From the NCBI GenBank assembly GCA_022844225.1, contig JALHMC010000024.1:1-60409 (forward strand): DNA of 60,409 nucleotides, in the 5' to 3' direction. Below, in pieces: positions 9,418 through 18,451 of the stretch. The DNA comes from Hyphomicrobiaceae bacterium. Its GTDB lineage: Bacteria > Pseudomonadota > Alphaproteobacteria > Rhizobiales > Hyphomicrobiaceae. Made by a program: the position numbers and the translations under genes. Numbering within the stretch: position 1 is the first letter of the stretch; each line of letters starts with the position of its first letter. The notes beneath the pieces are model-generated. The model was not told where the DNA came from. It worked only from the letters and a program-made list of their open reading frames with translations, and made no database searches.

Positions 9418-11070
9418 TCAAGGTCGCACTGCCGCTGTGCCGGATGGATGAGACCCACCCCTGGAGGCCTCGAACCAGCGATGCCGGATCGCCTTCTCGA
9501 CCTCGAGAATGGCAAAGACCAAGATACCGGCAGCGATCGATGGCCACCCTTCCGCGATGGTGATCGGCCGCGTTTCGAAGAAACGCCACATGAAGGGCGC
9601 ATACGTGAACATGAGCTGAAGTACCACCACGGCCGCCACGGAGACCAGGACCACGGGTGTGCCCAGGACGCCCTTGAACGTCAACGACGGCGTGCGCAGG
9701 AAGCGGACGCTGAAAAGGTAGAACACCTCCATGGCCACGAGCGTGTTGACTGCGAGCGTGCGTGCCTTCTCGACGTCGGCGCCTTGGGCCAGCGCCCACT
9801 TGAACATGCCGAAGATGCCAGCAAGAAAGAGCACGGATACGAGAACCACGCGCCAGACGACAAGACCCGAGAGGATGGGCTCGGCCGGCGAGCGTGGCGG
9901 ACGCGACATGGCGTCGGGCTCGGTCGGCTCGAAGGCCAGCGCGAGCGCGAGGCACAGCGAACTCACCATATTGACCCAGAGGATCTGCAGAGGCGTGATC
10001 GGCAACGTCGCACCGATCATAATTGCGACAACGATGCTGAGTGACTCTCCACCATTGATCGGAAGCAGGAAGCTGATCGTCTTCTTCAGGTTGTCGTAGA
10101 CCGTGCGCCCCTCGCGCACGGCGTTGGCGATCGAGGCAAAATTGTCGTCGGCGAGCACGATTTGCGCAGCTTCCTTCGCTGCCTCGGTGCCCTTGATGCC
10201 CATTGCGACGCCGACGTCGGCCCGTTTCAGCGCCGGAGCATCGTTGACACCATCTCCGGTCATCGCCACGACGGCGCCGCGCGCCTGGAGCGCCTGCACG
10301 AGCCTCAGCTTGTGCTCGGGGCTTGCCCTTGCGAAGACGTCGATCCTCGATACTCGCTCTGCGAGTTCGTGATCGGACAGGACCTCGATCTCGGACCCAG
10401 TCAGCGCTTCCGACACATTGGTGAAGCCAAGCTGGCTCGCGATCGCGCGCGCCGTGATCGCATGGTCTCCCGTGATCATCTTGACCCGGATACCAGCAGA
10501 CCGGCATTCTGCCACGGCCGCGACGGCCTCCTCGCGCGGCGGATCGATGAGGCCGAACAGACCGAGCATGGTCAGACCGCTCTCGACATCGCGCACATCG
10601 AGTAAGCGATGGTTGGCCGGCACCTGTCTCACCGCGACAGCCAGCACGCGCTCGCCCTGGGATGCCAACTCGTCGATGCGCGCCAGCCAGAAGCTCGGGT
10701 CGAGCGGCTGCTCGATCTCTTCGAACCGTTGCAGCCGGCACATCTCCAGCAGTCGCTCCGGAGCGCCCTTGACGTAGACGAAGCCGTTGCCGCGATGATC
10801 GTGGTGCAGCGTCGCCATGAAGCGGTGCTCGGACTCGAAGGGAATGAAGTCGGTGCGGGGAAGCTCCGTCCGCACTCGGTCCGGTTCAAGTCCGGCCTTG
10901 TGAGCAAGGGTAAGAAGCGCGCCCTCCATGGGATCGCCGTCCACCACCCATCGAGCGTCGGACTGGCGCAGGGCCGCATCGTTGCACAGGGCCCCGGCGC
11001 GGACGGCTTCCAGGGCGCTGGCGGCGTGTTCGGCGGGAATCTCGCGGCCGGCGTGGCTAAACCCACCTCG
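9418..11070 (-). pseudogene. P-type cation ATPase, 5'-truncated (no phosphorylation site)
   Basis: About 550 codons of a P2-type (Ca2+/Mg2+-like, SERCA/PMR1-type) ATPase. Present: the nucleotide-binding region (LCNDAALRQ, GDPMEGALL, YVKGAPERLL), the hinge motif MTGDGVNDAPALKRADVGVAMG, and the C-terminal membrane helices M5-M10. Absent: helices M1-M4, the actuator domain with TGE, and the DKTGT phosphorylation motif, all of which should lie upstream. Instead the frame runs straight into a truncated USP gene at about 11060. A deletion has joined the two genes. The remaining protein cannot form the aspartyl-phosphate and should not transport, although the long frame is undamaged, so decay is recent or the fragment is kept for another reason. 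Confidence 0.85.
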
Positions 11071-11464
11071 CGGCGATCGCCTCTTCCGCCGGGTCGAAGT
11101 CGATCTCATCGACACCGGGGTCGGTCTGCTCGACGACCACAAGATCATGCAGACGGCCCATCAGGCAGAGCAATTCGCTCGCGTGTCCTTCACCGACCAA
11201 CCAAGTCCCCTCGACACCGTGGCTCTTCAGGGACTCGCGAAAGCGCGTCTCAGCCCTGCCGCTCACGCTCTCCCACATCTTCTCGCGCTCGGCCATGATC
11301 TCCACGTTTTTTCCGAGGAGCGCCCGTGTCCGCGCCAGCTCACCGAGTGTGATCAGCCCGTGGGCCCTGGCTTCCAGCCGCTGTGCGAGCTGAAGTCCGA
11401 CATTCACGCTCTCGGTCCAATCCTTGCTCGCCTTGACGTGAACGAGGACATCGATCCCTGTCAT
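11057..11464 (-). pseudogene. Universal stress protein, 3'-truncated by deletion
   Basis: A 135-codon N-terminal half of a two-domain USP. It begins MTGIDVLVHVKASKDWTE and contains GEGHASELLCLMGRLHDLVVVEQTDP, which in full-length relatives (about 280 residues) is followed by a second domain with the G-2x-G-9x-G-S loop. Here the frame ends four residues after FDPAEEAIAA, where the P-type ATPase remnant begins in another frame. The first half could still fold, so a product is possible, but the gene is clearly cut. It would be the first gene of the minus-strand run and lies 163 bases from the FixK-like box at 11627. Confidence 0.75.
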
Positions 11465-11626
11465 TGTGAGTGCTCCAATTGGCGGGGTTCCAACTCATGT
11501 TCGGCGCTGCGGGGCTTGGCTGACCAAGTGATTCCGGTTCGGCGACACCGACGCATGGTACACAGCCAGTCCATAGCGACTTGCTGCGTCGATATGATTG
11601 ACTATCTTGAGCTACGTCGATGTGCG

Positions 11627-11640
11627 TTGATCTGCGTCAA
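11627..11640. promoter_or_regulatory. FNR/FixK-type box TTGATCTGCGTCAA
   Basis: The 14-mer fits the TTGAT-N4-RTCAA consensus bound by FNR, FnrL and FixK proteins in Alphaproteobacteria. It sits in the divergent region between the truncated USP (start 11464, minus strand) and the broken USP (start 11734, plus strand), and could have served either. A second partly matching TTGA appears just upstream, near 11607. Function is inferred from sequence and location. Confidence 0.7.
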
Positions 11641-11733
11641 TGCAGCATCAGGATCGACCACGTTGAATAAAGGACGATGAGATTGAGTAATTTGCCCCGA
11701 GAGTTCCGATCATGAGCGGCGTGGTTGAACAAC

Positions 11734-12558
11734 ATGAGCAGGCAGATCCTTCTCGCAACGGAACCGACACCTGCTTGCGATCAAGCGCTCGACCGCGCCA
11801 CACAGCTTGCGACAGTGTCAGTCACGAGCCGACCGGCGCGAAGGACGCACAAGAGAAGAAGGACGCACAAGAGAAGGAGTGCACCCGTCGACAAGCCGAG
11901 CCGGACATGATCGAGTTCCTCGGCGATTTGCCCTCACGCGCGCACCGCTGACCGGCCTGGAATACGGGACTGCGAATTCGGTCCTGATCTCTCATGTGCA
12001 ACGCATTCTGCTGAACCTCGTAGTGATCGGAACCGATGGTTCAACGGGTGTCGCCAGGATCGCGTGTTCAAGTGTGCGGAGGCGCCGGTGTTGTCCGTCC
12101 GCAGGCGCGCGAATGGGCCATAGCGGTCCATAGCGGTGGCCGTTGCTCCCTCCGCTCCCTCCCGCCAGGCCCTTGATCTGACGTTCGCGCTGTTTCCGCA
12201 GGGCCGGATATCGACCGTGCACGGCTATAATTTGGGATTCAAGGGAGAGGCCAAACCCCATTCGACCATAGGAGAGTACGAAGCAAGGGTGCGACAGGAG
12301 ATCGGCGCGATAGTGCAAAGCGCGCTCGATGCGCTTCCCCACGGTGGCGGTCCTCTCGCAGGACCGGTTCAAATGCATTTCGAGCAGGCGGATCCGGAGG
12401 AGGTCATGCGGAACATCGTCGCAGCCGAGGACATCGATCTGGCAGTCGTGGGAACCCATGACCGCACAGGAGTGGCACGCGCCCTCGTCGGCAGCGTTGC
12501 GGGCCGCTTGCTAGAGACGCTCCCCTGTGATGTCCTTGCCGTGAAGCTGCGGGACTAA
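11734..12558 (+). pseudogene. Universal stress protein, frameshifted two-domain copy
   Basis: Starts MSRQILLATEPTPACDQALDRATQLA, closely like the intact USP at 17470 (RRIMLATDLTPACDRSFDRAVKLAEE), then loses the frame after about 30 codons. Readable USP pieces return near 12020 (LVVIGTDGSTGVARI) and from about 12136 to the stop at 12558, where a full C-terminal UspA domain ends VVGTHDRTGVARALVGSVAGRL and CDVLAVKLRD. The break contains two tandem 18-base repeats. The C-terminal half could be translated alone as a 140-residue protein from 12136, but no good ribosome site is present. Best read as a decayed paralogue of the 17470 gene. Confidence 0.75.
11841..11876 (+). repeat. Two perfect tandem 18-base repeats inside a broken USP gene
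   Basis: The unit AAGGACGCACAAGAGAAG occurs twice back to back. The repeat length is a multiple of three, so the duplication itself would not shift the frame. It falls in the part of the pseudogene that no longer resembles a USP. Probably a slippage product. Confidence 0.85.
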
Positions 12559-12843
12559 GGACTCTGCTCCGGTAAACAACTGGCGGAACCGTTCCAATCG
12601 TCGGCTGGGCGCTCGTGGATCGCTTGCCCGTTGGCAAGCCTTCCTTGTGCATCGGGACAATCGAACTATGAATGAGCCAGCGGTCGGCCGACTTGGTGCT
12701 GACGCTCTGCGCTCTGCAATACCTGGGGGCTAGCCGAGCCCGGTAGCGGAGCGAGGGTCGCTAAGGGAAGAGCAGACAGGGAGACCCGGACGTACGAATC
12801 GCCTCTTACACACGTCGAAATCAATAGGCACGCTGGAGGCCTC

Positions 12844-13926
12844 ATGGCATTGCTTACTTTCTTGTTGGGGCTTGGTGCGCTGGTCGTGGGGGCTGAGCTT
12901 CTGGTTCGCGGGGCTTCAAAGCTGGCCTTCAAACTCGGGATCTCGCCCCTCGTCGTCGGATTGACCGTCGTGGCGATGGGAACCAGTGCGCCCGAGTTGG
13001 CGGTTTCTGTGCAGGCGGCAGTCTCCGGCCAAACCGACATTGCGGTCGGCAACGTCGTTGGCAGCAACATTTTCAACATCCTCTTCATCCTCGGGGTGTC
13101 GGCGCTGATCACGCCCTTGGTCGTCAATCAGCAGCTGATCCGGCAGGAGGTCCCGATCATGGTCGGTGCCTCGCTGCTGTTGTTTGTGATGGCGCTTGAC
13201 GGCGGCCTGTCGCGCTTCAATGGCCTGTTCTTCATGACGGTGCTGATCGCGCACACGACGTTCGTGATCGTTCAGAGCCGCCGTCAGCAAGCCGTTGCCG
13301 CGGCCACTGACCGGGTCGAACCCGAGACTACCGGTTGGGATTCGAGCCTCATCGCCCAGACAGCGCTCATCGTCGCGGGCCTGGCGCTGCTCGTCCTGGG
13401 TGCGAGTTGGCTGGTCGGCGCGGCCGTCGTCCTCGCCAAGCATCTCGGCGTCAGTGAGATGGTGATCGGTCTCACCATTGTCGCGGCCGGGACCTCGCTG
13501 CCCGAAGTGGCGACATCGGTTCTCGCGGCCGTTCGCGGTCAGCGTGATATTGCGGTGGGCAACGTCGTAGGTAGCAACATCTTCAATATCCTGGGGGTCC
13601 TTGGCGTCTCCGCGATCGTGGCGCCGAGTTCTCTATCCGTGGCCCCGGCAATGATCGCATTCGATATCCCCGTGATGCTCGCCGTGGCGATTGCCTGCCT
13701 GCCGATCTTTTTCACGGGCCACTTGATCGCCCGCTGGGAGGGTGCGGTATTCCTCGGTCTCTATATCTCCTATACGCTCTATCTGATCCTGGCTGCACAA
13801 CAGCACGATGCGCTTTCGACCTACAGCCTCGTCCTCGGCACAGTCGTGCTGCCAATCTGCGCGTTGACGATCATCGTCATCGCTTGGCGGGAATGGCGCG
13901 CTGGAAGCAAGATGTGGAAGCGATGA
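12844..13926 (+). CDS. Calcium/sodium antiporter (CaxA/YrbG family)
   Basis: A 360-residue inner-membrane exchanger with about ten hydrophobic segments in two homologous halves. Each half has the ion-binding alpha-repeat: GTSAPELAVS...GNVVGSNIFNI near residues 45-80 and GTSLPEVATS...GNVVGSNIFNI near residues 215-250. These acidic and Asn residues line the cation site in Na+/Ca2+ exchangers. ATG 12844 follows a GGAGG ribosome site. Predicted to extrude Ca2+ in exchange for Na+ or H+. The next gene on the strand is MgtC-like. A remnant of the 3' end of a second copy lies at about 33268-33375 on the minus strand. Confidence 0.93.
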   Translation: MALLTFLLGLGALVVGAELLVRGASKLAFKLGISPLVVGLTVVAMGTSAPELAVSVQAAVSGQTDIAVGNVVGSNIFNILFILGVSALITPLVVNQQLIRQEVPIMVGASLLLFVMALDGGLSRFNGLFFMTVLIAHTTFVIVQSRRQQAVAAATDRVEPETTGWDSSLIAQTALIVAGLALLVLGASWLVGAAVVLAKHLGVSEMVIGLTIVAAGTSLPEVATSVLAAVRGQRDIAVGNVVGSNIFNILGVLGVSAIVAPSSLSVAPAMIAFDIPVMLAVAIACLPIFFTGHLIARWEGAVFLGLYISYTLYLILAAQQHDALSTYSLVLGTVVLPICALTIIVIAWREWRAGSKMWKR

Positions 13927-14023
13927 TTCTTGCGATACGATCCCGCAGCGTGGAACTCCCGACACGATAGGTCCTGCCGCGTCCGCACCAGTGGCGCCCT
14001 CGAAACAAGGAAGCCCTCACCCC

Positions 14024-15277
14024 ATGACGCCCGAACCGATGATGCTGCTCAATCTCGTCGAGGCGCTCGGCATTGGGCTCTTGATAGGCGCGGAGCGTGA
14101 ACGCCATACGGCGCCTGACACCGTGCGGGCGTCGGCCGGCATCAGGACGTTTGCGATAGCGTCATTGGCTGGAGCGGTGAGCATTCTCGCCGGTGGTGAG
14201 CTGCTGCTAGTGGCGGCCACGGCCGCGGTCACCGTGCTGGCGGGGCTGGCCTACGTGCGTGCCAAGGGTGACGCCGTCGGTCTGACGACCGAGATCGCAC
14301 TCGTCTTGACCGTGCTGCTCGGCGGGCTGTCGATCCGCCGGCCGGAGCTTGCGGCAGGCGTCGGTGTGGTCGTTGCCATACTGTTGGCCGCCCGGGCGCC
14401 GTTGCACACATTCGTGCGCTCCACCATGAGCCAGAACGAATTGCAGGATGGCCTCATTCTAGCCGCCGCGACCCTCGTCGTCCTGCCGGTCGTGCCTGAT
14501 GAGCCCGTCGGGCCCTATGGGGCGCTGAACCCATATACGATCTGGATCGTTGTCATACTCGTCATGGCAATCAGTGCCGCGGGGCATGTCGCGGTTCGGC
14601 TGTTCGGGGCCCAGTATGGCCTCACGCTGTCAGGATTGGCTTCGGGTTTCATCTCCAGCACGGCCACGATCAGGGATATGGCCGATCGGGCGAGCAAGGC
14701 GCCACACCTCATGCTTGGAGCCGTCGCGGGAGCATCGCTGTCGTCACTCTCGACGATCATTCAATTGGCTTTGGTTCTCGCGGCGACGAGCACGGCCACA
14801 CTGCGAACGCTTGCGGCTCCGCTTTTTGCGGCCGGTGTCGCGGCGACCGTATATGGGGTGATCTGGTCGGTCGTGGCGTTGCGTCAGGCGGCAGACGAGC
14901 AGCCGAGGAGTCCACAGAAGCCTGCCTTCAGCGTGCAGGCGGCCTTGGTGTTTTCTCTTGCCCTTGCCCTCATCCTCATGGTGACGGCGGCGCTTCAGGA
15001 CGTGCTGGGCAATACCGGTGTGCTACTCGCTGCAGCGCTGTCTGGTCTGGTAAACACTCATTCCGCTGCCGTTTCGGTCGCGTTGCTCGTGGCCTCGGGA
15101 AAGCTTGCTGCTGCCGATGCAGCCGTCCCGATCCTGACTGGAATGACGACGAACTCGATCATGCGAATGGTGCTGGCCTATGTTGGTGGTGGCCGGGAGT
15201 TTGCACTTCGTGTCGTGCCGGGACTTGTCCTGGTCATACTGGCTGCGTGGGGCGCCGCGTACTATGTCCTCATATGA
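14024..15277 (+). CDS. MgtC/SapB-DUF4010 family membrane protein
   Basis: A 417-residue polytopic membrane protein. The first about 140 residues are an MgtC/SapB domain (MLLNLVEALGIGLLIGAERER, a signature with the conserved GxExE/R after the first helix, then AGIRTFAIASLAGA). The rest is the DUF4010 membrane domain with SGLASGFISSTATIRDMADRA and GNTGVLLAAALSGLVNTHSAA. MgtC proteins are linked to growth in low Mg2+ and to control of ATP synthase in pathogens; the longer DUF4010 form has no proven function. ATG 14024 is preferred to an upstream GTG because of the AAGGAAG site. It follows the Ca2+ exchanger by about 100 bases on the same strand. Confidence 0.85.
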   Translation: MTPEPMMLLNLVEALGIGLLIGAERERHTAPDTVRASAGIRTFAIASLAGAVSILAGGELLLVAATAAVTVLAGLAYVRAKGDAVGLTTEIALVLTVLLGGLSIRRPELAAGVGVVVAILLAARAPLHTFVRSTMSQNELQDGLILAAATLVVLPVVPDEPVGPYGALNPYTIWIVVILVMAISAAGHVAVRLFGAQYGLTLSGLASGFISSTATIRDMADRASKAPHLMLGAVAGASLSSLSTIIQLALVLAATSTATLRTLAAPLFAAGVAATVYGVIWSVVALRQAADEQPRSPQKPAFSVQAALVFSLALALILMVTAALQDVLGNTGVLLAAALSGLVNTHSAAVSVALLVASGKLAAADAAVPILTGMTTNSIMRMVLAYVGGGREFALRVVPGLVLVILAAWGAAYYVLI

Positions 15278-15570
15278 GGGCCATTGCATCTCCTTCGGCA
15301 GCAACCGGCGGGCTAGCGATCTCGTAACTGACGGGGAACGAACAGGGCCGTGATGGGATTTGACGAGCCTTCGTAGGCGCTGCCGCACGTGGGCTCCTGC
15401 AAAATAAGTAGTTTCAGGCACGTTGGAATTGTCGATCTCGCTGGGCGAAACGCAGGGACCGAGGCGCGCATTGATCTCACGTTCTTTCTTCTGATCGCCT
15501 AGTTTGCCGTCACGCACGGTTATCAAAAGATGCGAAAAACCTAGTCATGGGCTCCCTAACAGTTTTAGTC

Positions 15571-16416
15571 TCACCAGGCCTTGACCGCCAGGACATCGAC
15601 CGGAGCATCGGCCAGCAGGTCCTCCGCGACACTGCCCAGGATGGCATGGGCGATTCCGGTGCGGCCATGGGTGCCAATCGCGACGAGGTCCGGTTTGAAT
15701 GTCGCGACTTGTTCCCGGAGCACCATGCGGATCATGCCTTCCGCCACCACCGTCTCGAAACGGGGTGCCGCGGGGCCGAGGCGCTTGGACAGCTCCACGA
15801 TTTCCTTCTCAATCATCAGCCCGAAGGCCTTCTGCTCGGCGAGCACCAGTTCTTCGATCGTGTTGCGACGGAGAAAGCCCTTGAAGGGCGCGTCCGTGGC
15901 GTGAACGAGCCGGAACTCGCCGCCGGGCACGAGCTCAGCGGCAACCTCCAGCGCGCGCAGCGAATGCACCGACATGTCGACTCCGACCAGCACACGCCGG
16001 TAGGACGTGGCGACGGCATCTCGGACGAGAAGCACGGGTGTGCGACCGAGGCGGACGATCCGCTCGGCGGTCGTGCCCCTGAACAGGTCGAGCAGCGAGT
16101 GGCGATGAATGCCAAGGACGATGAGACCCGACCGCACCTCCTCGGCTCGCTTCAGAATGTCGACATAGTCTTAGCCGCGGATGATGACTGTCGAAATTCT
16201 GACCTCTCTGCTGCGGGGAACAGCGGCGACCTGTTCGGCAAGCGCCGTTCTCGCGCTCTCCTCTAACTGGTCGATGATCTTTCGAGGCCAGTCATCGTCC
16301 ACGACGTGCAAAATCTCCACGTCGGCCTGTCTTTCATGGGCGATTGCAAGTGCGCGTTGAAGTGCGCGGTCCGATCGCGCCGACAGGTCTGTGGCAACAA
16401 GAATCGTCTTTAGCAA
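15571..16416 (-). pseudogene. Universal stress protein interrupted by one in-frame TAA
   Basis: A two-domain USP of about 281 codons whose reading frame is intact except for a TAA at 16171-16173, between RISTVIIRG and DYVDILKRAEEVRSGLIVLG. Both sides remain in the same frame and closely resemble the intact USP at 4119-4967 (DLSARSDRAL, LLDLFRGTTAERIV, IGTHGRTGIAHAILGSVAEDL). One base change (for example GAA to TAA) would explain it. The start is probably TTG at 16416, placed 7 bases after an AGGAGG site. The downstream 188 codons could be made by reinitiation. Confirm against raw reads, because a single sequencing error would also give this picture. Confidence 0.8.
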
Positions 16417-16464
16417 CTGCCGTCCTCCTACCATCACCGGGCAGCCGTCTTCGATCGTGTGGCG

Positions 16465-16764
16465 TTACCTTGTATGTTTCGACTTCCGCCGGCGTCGCTG
16501 TTGCACCGGCTTCTCCCGTTTACTGGCGCCGGCCTCGATGCCGCCTGAGGGCTCATCTATCCGCGCTTTGACGTTGGTCGCCGGCGGCACGACCGTGGCC
16601 CGAACCTTCAGGAACTCCTCAAGCTGGATGGCCGCGATCCGCCACTCCCGCCCGATGAGCAGCGCGGGCAGCTCGCGATTGCGTATCCAACGGCGGACGG
16701 TTGCCTCCTTGACCTTCAGAAGCATACCAACCTCCTGCGTTGTGAGCAGCGGCTTTCGCAACAT
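16465..16764 (-). CDS. Excisionase-type helix-turn-helix DNA-binding protein
   Basis: A 99-residue protein. Residues 5-55 are a winged helix-turn-helix of the MerR/excisionase (helix_turn_helix_17) kind: LLTTQEVGMLLKVKEATVRRWIRN, then ELPALLIGREWRIAAIQLEEFL. The rest is a basic, low-complexity tail ending RRRRKSKHTR, likely unstructured and DNA- or RNA-contacting. Such proteins act as small regulators or recombination directionality factors; here no tyrosine integrase is adjacent, so a transcriptional role is likelier. It is divergent from the USP gene at 16974, and a perfect FNR box at 16829 lies between them. Confidence 0.75.
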   Translation of the reverse strand: MLRKPLLTTQEVGMLLKVKEATVRRWIRNRELPALLIGREWRIAAIQLEEFLKVRATVVPPATNVKARIDEPSGGIEAGASKREKPVQQRRRRKSKHTR

Positions 16765-16828
16765 CGCTAGCCCTAACCTAATCCCTCACCATCTCGTTGC
16801 AATGTGCATTGAACCTTTTTGGCGTGCG

Positions 16829-16842
16829 TTGATGTGCATCAA
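16829..16842. promoter_or_regulatory. Perfect FNR/FixK box TTGATGTGCATCAA
   Basis: A full dyad TTGAT-N4-ATCAA, identical to the FNR consensus. Its centre is about 72 bases upstream of the HTH gene start (minus strand) and about 138 bases upstream of the USP gene at 16974 (plus strand). The plus-strand unit would include two USPs and an alcohol dehydrogenase. Confidence 0.8.
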
Positions 16843-16973
16843 GGCAAGATTGCGTTTCTCGTGCGCTGATACCAAGTCGAAGCTGGCTCTCGCTTCGCGC
16901 GGGCGCTGCTGGACGGTAGAGCCGAAATCCCGACGGTGCGCCTGTCAACTCTCGAGATCCCAAGGAGTGTCCA

Positions 16974-17396
16974 ATGACCAAGAAGATAGTTTGCACCGTT
17001 GACGATACCGAATACTCCAAGACAGCGATTGCCCTGGCGGCCGAAATGACCAAGGCCATGGGCGCCGAGCTCACGCTTCTCGCTGTGAACCAGCTCATAG
17101 GCGGCGTCGGCGGCAAGGGAGGCGCGGCCTCTTACCTGTGGGACAATGCCGAGCTCAAACGCGTGCTGGACGGCGCGGTCAGCGAGGCCAAGAAGGCCGG
17201 AGCCCCCGACGCCAGGACGGCAAGCATCAAGAGCCGCGATGTGGCCCGGGCCATCGCCGTTTTTGCCGAGGAAAACGGTATCGATCACATCGTCATGGGC
17301 ACCGGCGGCAAAGGCGGCCTCTCGCGCCTCATGCTCGGTTCGGTGTCCCGCGACGTCGTTTTTCGCGCGCATTGCCCAGTGACTGTTGCGAGATAG
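16974..17396 (+). CDS. Universal stress protein, single UspA domain
   Basis: A 140-residue single-domain USP, the usual length for the UspA fold. It starts MTKKIVCTVDDTEYSKTAIALAAEM and ends with the nucleotide loop MGTGGKGGLSRLMLGSVSRDVVFRAHCPVTVAR, in which the G-2x-G-9x-G-S spacing is kept although G-G-K-G replaces the common H-G-R-S. Probably binds ATP and dimerises. A ribosome site (AAGGAG) precedes ATG 16974. It is the first gene of a plus-strand unit with the tandem USP at 17470 and the alcohol dehydrogenase at 18452, downstream of a perfect FNR box. Confidence 0.9.
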   Translation: MTKKIVCTVDDTEYSKTAIALAAEMTKAMGAELTLLAVNQLIGGVGGKGGAASYLWDNAELKRVLDGAVSEAKKAGAPDARTASIKSRDVARAIAVFAEENGIDHIVMGTGGKGGLSRLMLGSVSRDVVFRAHCPVTVAR

Positions 17397-17469
17397 CGGC
17401 GCGCGGGCCGCCACCCGTCAGCGCCATCGACCATATTTGCAAGCACGCATCGATGCTAGGACAGGACCG

Positions 17470-18354
17470 ATGACCACCCAATTGCCGCGCAGGATCATGC
17501 TGGCGACCGATCTCACGCCAGCATGTGACCGAAGCTTCGATCGCGCCGTGAAACTGGCGGAGGAGTGGGATGCCGAGCTCATTGTCTGCCACGTAATCGA
17601 GAGTGGCGCGATCCGGCCTTGGGGCATGGAGCAGCGCGTTCGGAACGCCGGGATCGAGTTGGACCGTCTGGTGAGCTCATCGCGGCTGACGCGGAAGGTC
17701 CCGCGCCACATCGTCGTCGGTGATCCTGCCGATCGTACTCTCGAGCACGCCCGTCAGATTGGCTGCGATTTTCTCGTCACCGGGCCGGCCCACGGCAAGA
17801 TTCTCGGCGATAAGCTGCTCGGCAGCACGGCCGCCCGCATGGTGCGGCGGGCAAACCAGCCCGTTCTGGCCGTCCGGCGGCGGCCCGAGGGTACTTACAA
17901 GACTATAGTGACGGCGATCGACTTCTCGGAAGGCTCGAAGCGTGCGCTCAGTCAAGGCCGGGCGCTTTTCCCTTCGGCTCACTTGACCGCTCTACATGCC
18001 TACCGTGTTTCGCCAAACTGGACCGGACCGAACGCAGACAAGTCGATCGACGATGTCGAGGCCGAGGAACGGACCCGCGTCGTCAGAGAGGCCGAGCAGG
18101 ACATGGCTGACCTCGTTGCAGCCCTGAAGGACGCGCCGGGCCGCATCGAGACGGCCCTCCTGGAAGGGGCGCCTGAAGCCGCGCTCGCGGACTTCGTCGA
18201 CAAGAATTGGCCCGATCTCGTGGTCGCTGGCACCCATGGCCGCAGTGGCCAGCAGCAGGACACGATCGGGAGCGTCGCCGAGTTGCTCCTCATGACGCTG
18301 CCCTGCGACGTACTTGCCGTTCCGACGCGGATAATAGGGCGCGTCATGGGATAA
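17470..18354 (+). CDS. Universal stress protein, two UspA domains
   Basis: A 294-residue tandem USP. Domain 1 (about 1-145) begins PRRIMLATDLTPACDRSFDRA; its loop region reads FLVTGPAHGKILGDKLLGSTAARMV. Domain 2 (about 150-294) begins YKTIVTAIDFSEGSKRAL and carries VVAGTHGRSGQQQDTIGSVAELLL, so the ATP loop is complete there. ATG 17470 follows AGGACAGGA; earlier in-frame codons belong to the spacer after the single-domain USP. It is the best match in this window for the broken copy at 11734-12558. Likely cotranscribed with its neighbours under the FNR box at 16829. Confidence 0.92.
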   Translation: MTTQLPRRIMLATDLTPACDRSFDRAVKLAEEWDAELIVCHVIESGAIRPWGMEQRVRNAGIELDRLVSSSRLTRKVPRHIVVGDPADRTLEHARQIGCDFLVTGPAHGKILGDKLLGSTAARMVRRANQPVLAVRRRPEGTYKTIVTAIDFSEGSKRALSQGRALFPSAHLTALHAYRVSPNWTGPNADKSIDDVEAEERTRVVREAEQDMADLVAALKDAPGRIETALLEGAPEAALADFVDKNWPDLVVAGTHGRSGQQQDTIGSVAELLLMTLPCDVLAVPTRIIGRVMG

Positions 18355-18451
18355 GCTACTCGTCTGCGCCAATGCTAGCCTCACCGGCCTACTTATGGAA
18401 AAGCTCTATCGACATTGCATGCCACGCACCATGTCATGAAAGGATCAACCC

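Noticed and set aside
9349..10044. Plus-strand frame opposite the P-type ATPase remnant and patatin
   Set aside because: Low-complexity His/Arg/Asp-rich product typical of an antisense frame in GC-rich DNA; no ribosome site.
11841..11876. Tandem repeats considered as a CRISPR or iteron array
   Set aside because: Only two contiguous units with no spacers and no associated cas or replication genes. No CRISPR array was seen anywhere in the window.
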